13,081 bases of DNA from an uncultured Prevotella sp. (lineage in GTDB: Bacteria > Bacteroidota > Bacteroidia > Bacteroidales > Bacteroidaceae): NCBI GenBank assembly GCA_900542795.1, contig UQPD01000071.1, positions 1 to 13,081 of the forward strand, read 5' to 3'. Of the stretch, positions 6,268 through 13,058 are shown piece by piece (position 1 is the stretch's first letter; each line of letters starts with the position of its first letter). Under the pieces are notes generated by a model. That model did not search any database, was not told the DNA's origin, and saw only the letters and a list, made by a program, of their open reading frames with translations. The translations under genes were made by a program, and so were the position numbers.

Positions 6268-7098
6268 ATGAGGAAAATCGCTATACAAGGCATCAAGGGT
6301 TCGTTCCACGACATTGCCGCACACCAATATTATAAGGACGATGAAGTAGAACTAATTTGCTGCGATACTTTTGAAGATATTTTTACCCAAATGCGTGATG
6401 ACTATTCGCGTTTAGGATTGATGGCAATCGAAAACACCATAGCAGGCTCGTTGTTGCATAACTACGAATTGTTGCGCGAAAGTGGAATGACCATTATTGG
6501 CGAACATAAGTTACACATCGAACACAGCATAATGTGTTTGCCCGAGGATGATTGGGACACCATTACAGAAGTAAACTCACATCCCGTGGCACTGATGCAA
6601 TGTCACGATTTTCTGAAAAAACATCCCAACATAAAGGTCGTAGAAGCAGAAGATACTGCAGGGTCTGCCGAAATGATTAGTCGCAAACATTTGCGCGGAC
6701 ATGCAGCCATTTGTCATGCAGGAGCAGCACCGCTCTATGGTATGAAGGTGCTCGAACAAGGCATTGAGGATAATAAGCACAACTACACACGCTTTTTGTT
6801 GATGTGCGATCCTTGGTCGGCAGATAAGTATCGCGACTTGCACCACACCAATAAAAGTAGCATCGTTTTTTCGTTGCCACACGAGGAAGGTTCACTTTCG
6901 CAAGTATTGAGCATCTTCTCGTTCTATAAAATCAACTTAACCAAAATTCAATCGTTGCCCATCATCGGACGCGAATGGGAATATCTATTTTATGTGGATG
7001 TGGTTTACGATGACTATGTGCGCTACCGTCAAAGCATTGATGCCATGCGACCGCTGTTAAGAGAACTCAAAATATTGGGAGAATACAACGCAAAATAA
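6268..7098 (+). CDS. pheA: Prephenate dehydratase with ACT domain
   Basis: This 276-residue cytoplasmic enzyme converts prephenate to phenylpyruvate, the step committing flux to phenylalanine. The catalytic domain (about 1-185) shows the family motifs: GSF (11-13), AIENTIAGSL around 54 (the usual ENS region), NSHPVAL (103-109), EDTAGSA (128-134) and NYTRF (172-176), which carries the catalytic Thr-Arg. Residues about 197-276 form an ACT regulatory domain with the GSLSQVL effector-site loop (208-214); the ESRP motif of many phenylalanine-binding dehydratases is IQSLP here (227-231). It has no fused chorismate mutase, unlike the E. coli enzyme; that domain is on the DAHP synthase downstream. 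It is the first structural gene after the attenuator, and the aminotransferase starts 11 bases after its stop. Confidence 0.95.
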   Translation: MRKIAIQGIKGSFHDIAAHQYYKDDEVELICCDTFEDIFTQMRDDYSRLGLMAIENTIAGSLLHNYELLRESGMTIIGEHKLHIEHSIMCLPEDDWDTITEVNSHPVALMQCHDFLKKHPNIKVVEAEDTAGSAEMISRKHLRGHAAICHAGAAPLYGMKVLEQGIEDNKHNYTRFLLMCDPWSADKYRDLHHTNKSSIVFSLPHEEGSLSQVLSIFSFYKINLTKIQSLPIIGREWEYLFYVDVVYDDYVRYRQSIDAMRPLLRELKILGEYNAK

Positions 7099-7109
7099 AA
7101 ACCAGACTT

Positions 7110-8279
7110 ATGACACAGCATATTCAACCCGCTCATCGCTTAGAAAGCGTGAGCGAATACTACTTTTCGCGTAAAGGCAAAGAGGTGGCACGTCTCAATG
7201 CCGAAGGAAAGGATATCATATCATTAGCAATCGGTTCACCCGATATGCCCCCTTCAACCGAAACTATTGAAACTTTATGTCGCGAAGCGCAAAAGCCAAC
7301 AGCACATGGCTATCAGCCCACAACGGGTATTCCCGAATTGCGCGAGGCTATGGCAGGGTTTTACAAAAGATGGTTTGATGTAACATTAGATGCTAAAACC
7401 GAAATTCAACCACTAATTGGTTCAAAGGAAGGCATTTTGCACACCACTTTAGCATTCGTAAATCCTGGCGAAAAAGTATTAGTGCCCAATCCTGGTTATC
7501 CCACTTATACATCACTTTCAAAACTTTTGGGCTGCACGATAGTAAACTACAACCTCACGCCCGAAAATGGTTGGCAACCCAACTTCGAGGAGTTAGAGGC
7601 AATGGACCTTACAGATGTAAAACTGATGTGGTGTAACTATCCCAACATGCCAACTGGAGCTCCTGCCCAACGTGCCACTTACGAAAAACTTGTAGACTTT
7701 GCCCGTCGTCATCACATTGTGGTAGTAAACGACAATCCCTACAGCTTTATCTTGGGCAAAGAGCATTTAAGCATTTTGCAAATACCAGGAGCTAAAGACT
7801 GTTGCATCGAATTCAACTCCATGAGTAAAAGTCATAACATGCCAGGTTGGCGTGTAGGTATGCTTGCCACCAATGCCACTTTTGTAAGTTGGATACTCAA
7901 GGTAAAAAGCAACATCGACTCAGGAACGTTCCGTGCTTTGCAGTTAGCTGCAGCACAAGCCTATCAAAATTCAGACGAGTGGCACCATGAGGCAAATGTT
8001 AATGTGTATGCCCACCGTCGTAAATTGGCAGGCGAGATTATGGATGCACTGCATTGCGAATACGACCCTTCGCAAGTAGGCATGTTCCTTTGGGGACGTA
8101 TTCCCGACACGTATGCCGAAGTTGAAGAACTTACTGAAAAAGTATTGCACGAGGCTTGTGTGTTTATCACTCCAGGTTTTATATTCGGTTCAAACGGAAA
8201 ACGCTACATCCGCATTTCGCTATGTGCCAAAGAAGAAAAACTTGCTGAGGCTTTGCAACGCATTAAAGCAGTTTTTTGA
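7110..8279 (+). CDS. PLP-dependent class I/II aminotransferase, probably acting on aromatic amino acids
   Basis: This 389-residue fold-type I aminotransferase has its probable Schiff-base Lys240 in SMSKSHNMPGWRVG (237-250), with Arg248 contacting the cofactor phosphate. NYPNMPTG (176-183) corresponds to the usual NPxNPTG, and Asp208 and Tyr211 in NDNPYSF (207-213) fit the pyridine-ring contacts. RYIRIS (365-370) supplies the carboxylate-binding arginine expected near the C terminus. Family members transfer amino groups between glutamate and Asp, Ala, aromatic or other acceptors, and sequence alone does not settle the substrate. Its position between pheA and the DAHP synthase/tyrA pair suggests the final step from phenylpyruvate and 4-hydroxyphenylpyruvate to Phe and Tyr (inference). 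A mobile element separates it from the next gene. Confidence 0.9.
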   Translation: MTQHIQPAHRLESVSEYYFSRKGKEVARLNAEGKDIISLAIGSPDMPPSTETIETLCREAQKPTAHGYQPTTGIPELREAMAGFYKRWFDVTLDAKTEIQPLIGSKEGILHTTLAFVNPGEKVLVPNPGYPTYTSLSKLLGCTIVNYNLTPENGWQPNFEELEAMDLTDVKLMWCNYPNMPTGAPAQRATYEKLVDFARRHHIVVVNDNPYSFILGKEHLSILQIPGAKDCCIEFNSMSKSHNMPGWRVGMLATNATFVSWILKVKSNIDSGTFRALQLAAAQAYQNSDEWHHEANVNVYAHRRKLAGEIMDALHCEYDPSQVGMFLWGRIPDTYAEVEELTEKVLHEACVFITPGFIFGSNGKRYIRISLCAKEEKLAEALQRIKAVF

Positions 8280-8359
8280 TTTACAAAACATCTTCCAAAA
8301 AGTAAAAAACCTCAAGTTTCGTATTTAGTTAAGACGGGCTGAAAGCCCAAAAGCGCCTA

Positions 8360-8523
8360 GCCCAGGGCAAGCGAAGCGACACCCTGGGTTACGCGGATTA
8401 ATAGCATTGACGCCCTGTAAGGGCAAAAGCATTTTATATCGGATAAAAATAAGGCTTCTGCCCTTACAGGGCGTCACTAACGAACGTGCTTTGACCCAGG
8501 GTGTCGCTTCGCTTGCCCTGGGC
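8360..8523. repeat. Perfect 30-bp inverted repeat within the insertion
   Basis: Positions 8360-8389 (GCCCAGGGCAAGCGAAGCGA and ten more bases) are exactly complementary to 8494-8523. Each arm also has CCCAGGG and CCCTGGG at its two ends, so it can fold alone. The repeat encloses the palindrome at 8409-8475. Such REP-like palindromes often occur in many copies; whether these do in this genome cannot be judged from the window. Confidence 0.85.
8409..8475. repeat. Inner palindrome of the insertion
   Basis: GACGCCCTGTAAGGGCA (8409-8425) pairs perfectly with TGCCCTTACAGGGCGTC (8459-8475). After one mismatch the stem continues AAGC/GCTT (8427-8430 with 8454-8457). The loop is AT-rich. It is nested concentrically in the 8360-8523 repeat, so the pair could fold into one long hairpin or cruciform. 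No uridine run follows, so it does not look like a terminator. Confidence 0.8.
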
Positions 8524-8660
8524 GCTATTGCCCTTTGCTATGCATTATCGGCTGCATCTCAACAATTCAAGCAAGCTTGATAGTATTCGGTTTGCACGAT
8601 AATTCAGGGCGCACTTGCTAAATCCGAAACTTGAGTAAAAAACCAAAAACTTAAAATAAT

Positions 8661-9728
8661 ATGGAACTCAACATCACTCCGCTCAACTTGACAGAACACG
8701 ACGACAAACGTCCTATCGTTATAGCAGGTCCCTGCTCTGCCGAAACCGAAGAACAGGTAATGAACACCGCCACACAACTCTCAAAAAAAGGTATTAAACT
8801 TTTCCGCGCTGGCATTTGGAAGCCTCGCACAAAACCCGGAGGTTTTGAAGGTGTAGGCGAAGAGGGACTCCCTTGGTTAAACCGTGTGCAGAAAGAGCTC
8901 GGCATGAAGGTATGCACCGAAGTTGCTACACACGCACATGTTGAGGCATGCTTAAAGGCAGGTGTCGACTTGCTTTGGATTGGTGCTCGTACTGTGGCAA
9001 ACCCCTTTGCTATGCAAGAGATTGCCGACACTTTGAAAGGTGTGGACATCCCCGTGTTGGTAAAGAACCCCGTAAACCCCGACTTAGAACTCTGGATTGG
9101 CGGTCTTGAACGCATCAACCAAGCAGGCATTACACGTTTAGGTGTAATTCATCGTGGCTTCTCTACTTACGAAAAGAAACTCTATCGTAACCTTCCCATG
9201 TGGCATATTCCCATTGAGTTGCGTCGTCGTTGTCCCGGTCTTCCCATCTTTGGCGATCCCAGTCACATTGGTGGTAAGCGCGAACTCATTGCTCCGCTTT
9301 GTCAACAGGCAATGGACTTAGGCTTTGAGGGCTTGATTGTTGAGAGCCACTGCAATCCTGATGCAGCTTGGAGTGATGCCAGTCAGCAAGTAACGCCTGA
9401 TGTGCTCGACTTCATTCTCGACAAACTCGTTATTCGTAAAATCACCGATACCACCGAGAGCCTTACAGCATTGCGTAAGCAGATTGACGAAATCGATAAC
9501 ACACTCATAGAACTCTTGGCTAAACGTATGCGCATCAGTCGTGAAATTGGCGAATACAAGCGTAAGCACGACATGACAGTTGTACAAACCAGCCGTTACA
9601 CTGAAATTCTTGACAAGCGCGGTGCACAAGGTGTGCTTTGTGGCATGGCTTCAGACTTTATCAAGGATGTATTCGAAAGCATTCATGAGGAAAGTGTGCG
9701 TCAGCAAATTGAGGTTATGAACCAATAA
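8661..9728 (+). CDS. aroF: Bifunctional DAHP synthase / chorismate mutase
   Basis: This 355-residue fusion joins the first step of the shikimate pathway (phosphoenolpyruvate plus erythrose 4-phosphate to DAHP) to conversion of chorismate to prephenate. The N-terminal part (about 1-260) is a type I-beta DAHP synthase: AGPCSAE (22-28, metal-binding Cys25), the substrate-binding KPRTKPGGF (54-62), IGAR (107-110), HRGFS (164-168), GDPSHIGG (198-205) and VESH (227-230). The C-terminal part (about 266-355) is an AroQ-type helical chorismate mutase, with LRKQIDEID (271-279), Arg289 and Lys300 in AKRMRISREIGEYK, and Gln348-Gln349 near the end. Fusions of this kind in Bacteroidales are usually feedback-regulated through the mutase domain; whether that holds here is inference. 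The symbol is approximate, since names for these fusions vary. tyrA follows 32 bases downstream. Confidence 0.93.
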   Translation: MELNITPLNLTEHDDKRPIVIAGPCSAETEEQVMNTATQLSKKGIKLFRAGIWKPRTKPGGFEGVGEEGLPWLNRVQKELGMKVCTEVATHAHVEACLKAGVDLLWIGARTVANPFAMQEIADTLKGVDIPVLVKNPVNPDLELWIGGLERINQAGITRLGVIHRGFSTYEKKLYRNLPMWHIPIELRRRCPGLPIFGDPSHIGGKRELIAPLCQQAMDLGFEGLIVESHCNPDAAWSDASQQVTPDVLDFILDKLVIRKITDTTESLTALRKQIDEIDNTLIELLAKRMRISREIGEYKRKHDMTVVQTSRYTEILDKRGAQGVLCGMASDFIKDVFESIHEESVRQQIEVMNQ

Positions 9729-9760
9729 TAAGTGTAGGTATTCAACACCTAAAAAAAGAC

Positions 9761-10534
9761 ATGAAGATACTTATTCTTGGTGCAGGAAAGATGGGCTCGT
9801 TTTTCGTAGACTTACTCAGCTTTGACCACGAAACAGCCGTATACGATGTAGACCCCAAGCGTTTGCGATTTATGTATAACACGCAACGCTTTACCTCGTT
9901 TGATGAAATTGAGGCCTTTCAGCCCGAAATGGTCATCAATGCCGTAACACTAAAATATACTCTCGATGTGTTTAAGGCGGTTATTCCACACTTGCCACAC
10001 GATTGCATAATCAGTGATATAGCATCCGTAAAAACAGGTTTGCGCGAGTTTTATGCGCAATGTGGCATGCGTTACGTAAGCACTCACCCCATGTTTGGTC
10101 CCACCTTTGCCAACTTGGGTGCATTGAGCAATGAAAATGCCATTGTTATTACCGAAGGCGATTACATGGGACGTTTGTTCTTCCGCGACCTTTATAATCA
10201 CTTAGGATTGCATGTGTGCGAATACACCTTCGACGAGCACGACGAAACGGTGGCATACTCCTTAAGTATTCCCTTTGTAAGCACCTTTGTTTTTGCTGCA
10301 GTGATGAAGCATCAAGACGCACCAGGCACCACCTTTAAGCGTCACATGCAAATAGCACGTGGCGTATTGGGCGAAGATGACACCTTGTTGCGCGAAATTT
10401 TGTTTAACCCACGCACCAGCGGACAGGTAAGTAAAATTCGCGAAGAATTGAAAGAACTCATTGAGATTATCGACCAAAAGGACGAAAATGCCCTCAATGC
10501 GTATCTCAAAAAAATTCGCGAAAACATAAAATAA
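9761..10534 (+). CDS. tyrA: Prephenate dehydrogenase
   Basis: This 257-residue cytoplasmic enzyme oxidatively decarboxylates prephenate to 4-hydroxyphenylpyruvate, the tyrosine branch. The Rossmann fold opens at once with GAGKMG (7-12); Asp29 at the end of the second strand suggests preference for NAD. DIASVK (86-91) and STHPMFGPT (107-115) are family motifs, His109 being the likely catalytic histidine. Residues about 155-257 make the helical dimerisation domain. The second histidine found around LPH in many relatives is not obvious here; the region reads AYSLSIPF (165-172). No ACT or chorismate mutase domain is attached. It is the last gene of the operon, with a terminator six bases after its stop. 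An arogenate-specific enzyme is possible but less likely beside a prephenate dehydratase. Confidence 0.92.
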   Translation: MKILILGAGKMGSFFVDLLSFDHETAVYDVDPKRLRFMYNTQRFTSFDEIEAFQPEMVINAVTLKYTLDVFKAVIPHLPHDCIISDIASVKTGLREFYAQCGMRYVSTHPMFGPTFANLGALSNENAIVITEGDYMGRLFFRDLYNHLGLHVCEYTFDEHDETVAYSLSIPFVSTFVFAAVMKHQDAPGTTFKRHMQIARGVLGEDDTLLREILFNPRTSGQVSKIREELKELIEIIDQKDENALNAYLKKIRENIK

Positions 10535-10539
10535 AAAAG

Positions 10540-10575
10540 AAGTGATTGCGCAAATCAATGCACAATCACTTTTTT
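10540..10575 (+). terminator. Terminator of the aromatic operon
   Basis: AAGTGATTG (10540-10548) pairs with CAATCACTT (10563-10571) around a 14-base loop, and six Ts end at 10575. An A run (10533-10538) on the upstream side extends the symmetry. The T run directly abuts the -33 region of the next promoter. Confidence 0.85.
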
Positions 10576-10607
10576 ATTGGTAGAGTAAATAGTTTTTTGT
10601 ACATTTG
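10576..10607 (+). promoter_or_regulatory. Promoter of the carboxyltransferase gene
   Basis: ATTG at 10576-10579 and TACATTTG at 10600-10607 are 20 bases apart, fitting the Bacteroidetes -33/-7 pattern with an imperfect -33. Transcription would begin near 10614 and leave a leader of about 50 bases. This makes the downstream gene independent of the aromatic operon. Confidence 0.7.
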
Positions 10608-10663
10608 CACCGCACAAATCGCAAGGATTTGAGCAATTAGTAGAAAATTACACATTTATAAAT

Positions 10664-12439
10664 ATGACAAAGCGTAAGATTCAATTTAGTCTTGTCTATC
10701 GCGACATGTTCCAAAGCAGCGGTAAGTTTCAGCCGCGTAAGGATCAGTTGGAACGCATAGCACCTATTATTATAAAGATGGGATGCTTCGCTCGAGTAGA
10801 AACTAATGGTGGTGCCTTCGAACAGGTAAACCTCCTCTACGGTGAAAACCCCAACAAGGCTGTTCGCGCCTTTACAAAGCCTTTCAACGAAGTGGGCATT
10901 AAAACCCACATGCTCGACCGCGGACTTAACGCATTGCGTATGTTCCCCGTTCCTGCCGACGTGCGTAAGCTTATGTATAAGGTGAAGCATGCTCAAGGTG
11001 TGGACATTACCCGCATCTTCTGTGGCTTGAACGATGTGCGTAACATCATCCCTTCTATCCACTATGCACTCGAAGCAGGCATGACACCGCAGGCTACGCT
11101 TTGCATTACGAACTCGCCCATCCACACGGCAGAGTACTATGCTAACATTGCCGACCAACTTATCGAAGCAGGCGCACCCGAAATCTGCTTGAAGGATATG
11201 GCTGGTATTGGTCAGCCCGCCATGTTGGGTAAGCTTACCAAGATGATTAAGGACAAGCACCCCGAGGTAATTATTGAATACCATGGTCACTCAGGTCCTG
11301 GTTTGTCTATGGCTTCAATTCTTGAGGTATGTCGCAATGGTGCCGATGTAATAGACACAGCTATCGAACCCTTGTCATGGGGTAAGGTTCATCCCGATGT
11401 AATTTCAGTGCAGTCAATGTTGAAGCACGCAGGTTTCGATGTGCCCGAAATCAACATGGACGCTTACATGGAGGCTCGTAAGTTGACACAAGAGTTTATT
11501 GATGACTTCTTGGGTTACTTCATGAACCCTGCCAACAAGTTGATGTCTTCATTGTTGTTAGGTTGTGGTCTTCCTGGTGGTATGATGGGTTCTATGATGG
11601 CAGACCTCACAGGCGTGATGGGTGCTATCAATAACAACCGTAAGGCAAAGGGCGAAAGCGAATTGTCGGAAGACGAATTGCTCGTGAAGCTCTTTAACGA
11701 AGTGGCTTATGTATGGCCGCGTGTAGGTTATCCTCCTTTGGTAACTCCGTTCTCACAGTATGTTAAGAACATTGCCTTGATGAACCTCCTTACAGAGTCG
11801 ATGGGTAAGCCCCGTTACTCAATGATGGACAATTCTATCTGGGGTATGATATTGGGCAAGAGTGGTCGTTTACCTGGCGAGGTAGCTCCCGAAATTAAGG
11901 AACTTGCTAAGGAAAAAGGCTTTGAGTTTACCGATGCCGATCCCCAAAGCTATTATCCCGATGACCTTGCTCGTTTTGAGAAGGAAATGGAAGAGAATGG
12001 TTGGGAACGTGGTGAAGACGACGAAGAACTCTTTGAGTTTGCTATGCACGAAACACAGTATCGCGACTACAAGAGTGGTGCTGCAAAGAAGCGTTTCTTA
12101 GCCGATCTTCAGGCAGCCAAGGATAAGGCAGGTGCTACAGGCATGAGCATTGAAGAGGCTACAGCCTTTAAGCATGCTAAGGCTGATGCCATTGTTGCTC
12201 CTGAAAGTGGTACCATCCTTTGGGAAATTGGTGGTGACGGTGAATGCGTCAAGGCTATCGAACCATTCATTGGTAAGGAATATAACGAAGGCGAACGTTT
12301 CTGCTACATCGAGAATACGCATGGTCAAATCAGCGAATTGCCCGCAGCACTTGGTGGCAAGCTCGTTGAAATCAATGCTAAGCAAGGTGCTCGCATCAAC
12401 AAGGGCGATGTAATTGCCTACATTCAGCGTGCAGAATAA
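10664..12439 (+). CDS. OadA/PycB-like carboxyltransferase with an atypical biotinyl domain lacking the biotin-site lysine
   Basis: This 591-residue protein matches the carboxyltransferase alpha subunits of oxaloacetate decarboxylase and pyruvate carboxylase subunit B, which move CO2 between biotin and pyruvate/oxaloacetate. The N-terminal TIM barrel (about 5-300) keeps the metal site: YRDMFQS (12-18, Asp14 and Gln17), ETNGGAFEQ (46-54), ICLKDMAGI (174-182, Lys177 as the carbamylated ligand) and YHGHSGPG (206-213, His207 and His209). Residues about 300-480 correspond to the conserved PYC_OADA helical region. Residues about 508-591 resemble a biotinyl/lipoyl domain (APESGTILWEI to KGDVIAYIQ), but EAMKM is replaced by ENTHG (550-554), with His553 where the biotinylated Lys belongs. 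It may therefore work with a separate biotin carrier, or in another reaction. It is monocistronic here, with its own promoter and terminator; no decarboxylase beta or gamma subunit is visible. Confidence 0.8.
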   Translation: MTKRKIQFSLVYRDMFQSSGKFQPRKDQLERIAPIIIKMGCFARVETNGGAFEQVNLLYGENPNKAVRAFTKPFNEVGIKTHMLDRGLNALRMFPVPADVRKLMYKVKHAQGVDITRIFCGLNDVRNIIPSIHYALEAGMTPQATLCITNSPIHTAEYYANIADQLIEAGAPEICLKDMAGIGQPAMLGKLTKMIKDKHPEVIIEYHGHSGPGLSMASILEVCRNGADVIDTAIEPLSWGKVHPDVISVQSMLKHAGFDVPEINMDAYMEARKLTQEFIDDFLGYFMNPANKLMSSLLLGCGLPGGMMGSMMADLTGVMGAINNNRKAKGESELSEDELLVKLFNEVAYVWPRVGYPPLVTPFSQYVKNIALMNLLTESMGKPRYSMMDNSIWGMILGKSGRLPGEVAPEIKELAKEKGFEFTDADPQSYYPDDLARFEKEMEENGWERGEDDEELFEFAMHETQYRDYKSGAAKKRFLADLQAAKDKAGATGMSIEEATAFKHAKADAIVAPESGTILWEIGGDGECVKAIEPFIGKEYNEGERFCYIENTHGQISELPAALGGKLVEINAKQGARINKGDVIAYIQRAE

Positions 12440-12457
12440 GCAGTGATTTTAGTACCC

Positions 12458-12534
12458 AAAGTGTCAAGTATTAAGTAGACTATTTTAGGATTTATCTCCA
12501 TAAAATGTTCAACTTAATACTTGACACTTTTTTT
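12458..12534 (+). terminator. Terminator after the carboxyltransferase gene
   Basis: AAAGTGTCAAGTATTAAGT (12458-12476) pairs perfectly with ACTTAATACTTGACACTTT (12512-12530), a 19-bp stem around a 35-base loop. A run of seven Ts ends at 12534. The loop is longer than usual, so folding might be slower. The stem shares the AGTATTAAGT string with the region after the lipoprotein gene (2373-2385). Confidence 0.8.
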
Positions 12535-12600
12535 GTTGCCATATTCTCCATGGAACGGCATCCCTAATTATTTACTTCTTCAACCAAACTTATACAGCAG

Positions 12601-12734
12601 AGTAATACGTATGAAAAGGCAGGGTATATTGATATAAATCATCGTCCAGCCTATGGCTGGACGACAAAGTAATATATATTAAAAGGCAAAGTATATTGAT
12701 ATAAATGGTCGTCCAGCAATAGGCTGGACGATAA
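12601..12734. repeat. 67-bp tandem repeat with an internal hairpin, two copies
   Basis: Copies occupy 12601-12667 and 12668-12734, and a third begins AGTAATACTATAT at 12735 but breaks off. Shared strings include GTATATTGATATAAAT and AAAAGGCA. Each copy holds a hairpin: TCGTCCAGCC-TAT-GGCTGGACGA (12642-12664) and TCGTCCAGC-AATAG-GCTGGACGA (12709-12731). The stems are conserved while their loops differ. It could be a small structured RNA or a simple duplicated palindrome; no promoter is evident. Confidence 0.75.
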
Positions 12735-12967
12735 AGTAATACTATATTCTTTATTCCTACGCTTCAATAACCCTTATACACGAAACAATATATTATGGCA
12801 ATAGATATAGAATGGTAGGTTATAGAATCTTTTGAAGTTGGACTGGCGCAAAAGCATTGAAAAACATAATTTTCCTTCGCGCGCGCGTTCCTATATAATA
12901 TATATATATATTTCCACATCAGCCTCTCTCGCGCTAGCCTCACCCCGTTAGGGGTGATATAAGGTAG

Positions 12968-13012
12968 CCAGGTATGAGAGAGAGGGGCTTGTTCCCTCTC
13001 TCTCATGCCTGG
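12968..13012. repeat. Palindromic hairpin C of the dispersed repeat family
   Basis: Positions 12968-12986 pair with 12994-13012 (CCAGGTATGAGAGAGAGGG against CCCTCTCTCTCATGCCTGG), 19 base pairs with one G-T pair. The loop region is GCTTGTT. The outer stem and GTTCC loop edge match the hairpins at 2446-2488 and 2559-2600. No gene or T run adjoins it, so here it does not act as an obvious terminator. Confidence 0.75.
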
Positions 13013-13035
13013 TTATTGGATATATCCCCGATGCA

Positions 13036-13058
13036 CTTCGCACGCCGTAGGTGTGCAA
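13036..13058 (-). repeat. Second copy of the 23-bp module
   Basis: On the minus strand this segment matches 2513-2535 in 22 of 23 bases (core CACACCTACGGC). It lies 23 bases after hairpin C, as the first copy lies 23 bases from hairpin B in the same relative arrangement, so hairpin plus module look like one repeated unit. The window ends soon after, so the full unit may not be visible. Confidence 0.7.

Larger units (their letters stand above)
8312..8634. mobile_element. 323-bp MITE-like insertion inside the aromatic operon
   Basis: The ends are inverted: TCAAGTTTCGTATTTAG (8312-8328) against CTAAATCCGAAACTTGA (8618-8634), with one mismatch. The 11-base sequence AGTAAAAAACC occurs on both sides (8301-8311 and 8634-8644), overlapping the terminus by one base, so a target duplication of about 8-10 bases is the best reading. 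Inside are nested palindromes and no credible gene. Removing the element and one flanking copy leaves a spacing of about 48 bases between the aminotransferase and DAHP synthase genes, like the other operon gaps (11 and 32). It ends 26 bases before the DAHP synthase ATG. No TAnnTTTG promoter is apparent in it, so downstream genes probably depend on read-through. The transposase family is not recognised. Confidence 0.8.

Noticed and set aside
8360..8523. Possible intrinsic terminator of the aminotransferase gene
   Set aside because: The stems are strong but no T run follows the right arm, and the inverted ends with flanking direct repeats explain the structure better as an insertion.
8651..9130. 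Minus-strand open frame of 159 codons
   Set aside because: It is antisense to the strongly supported DAHP synthase domain; its Ser/Pro-rich composition is typical of a shadow frame.
10637..11290. Minus-strand open frame of 217 codons
   Set aside because: It lies entirely antisense to the carboxyltransferase gene and its promoter region, has no recognisable domain and no promoter.
12601..12747. Possible CRISPR array
   Set aside because: There are only two direct 67-base units, similar along their whole length, without unique spacers, and no cas genes are present.
12764..13006. Minus-strand open frame of 80 codons
   Set aside because: It runs through AT alternations and two hairpins, has no promoter or homology signal, and looks like chance.
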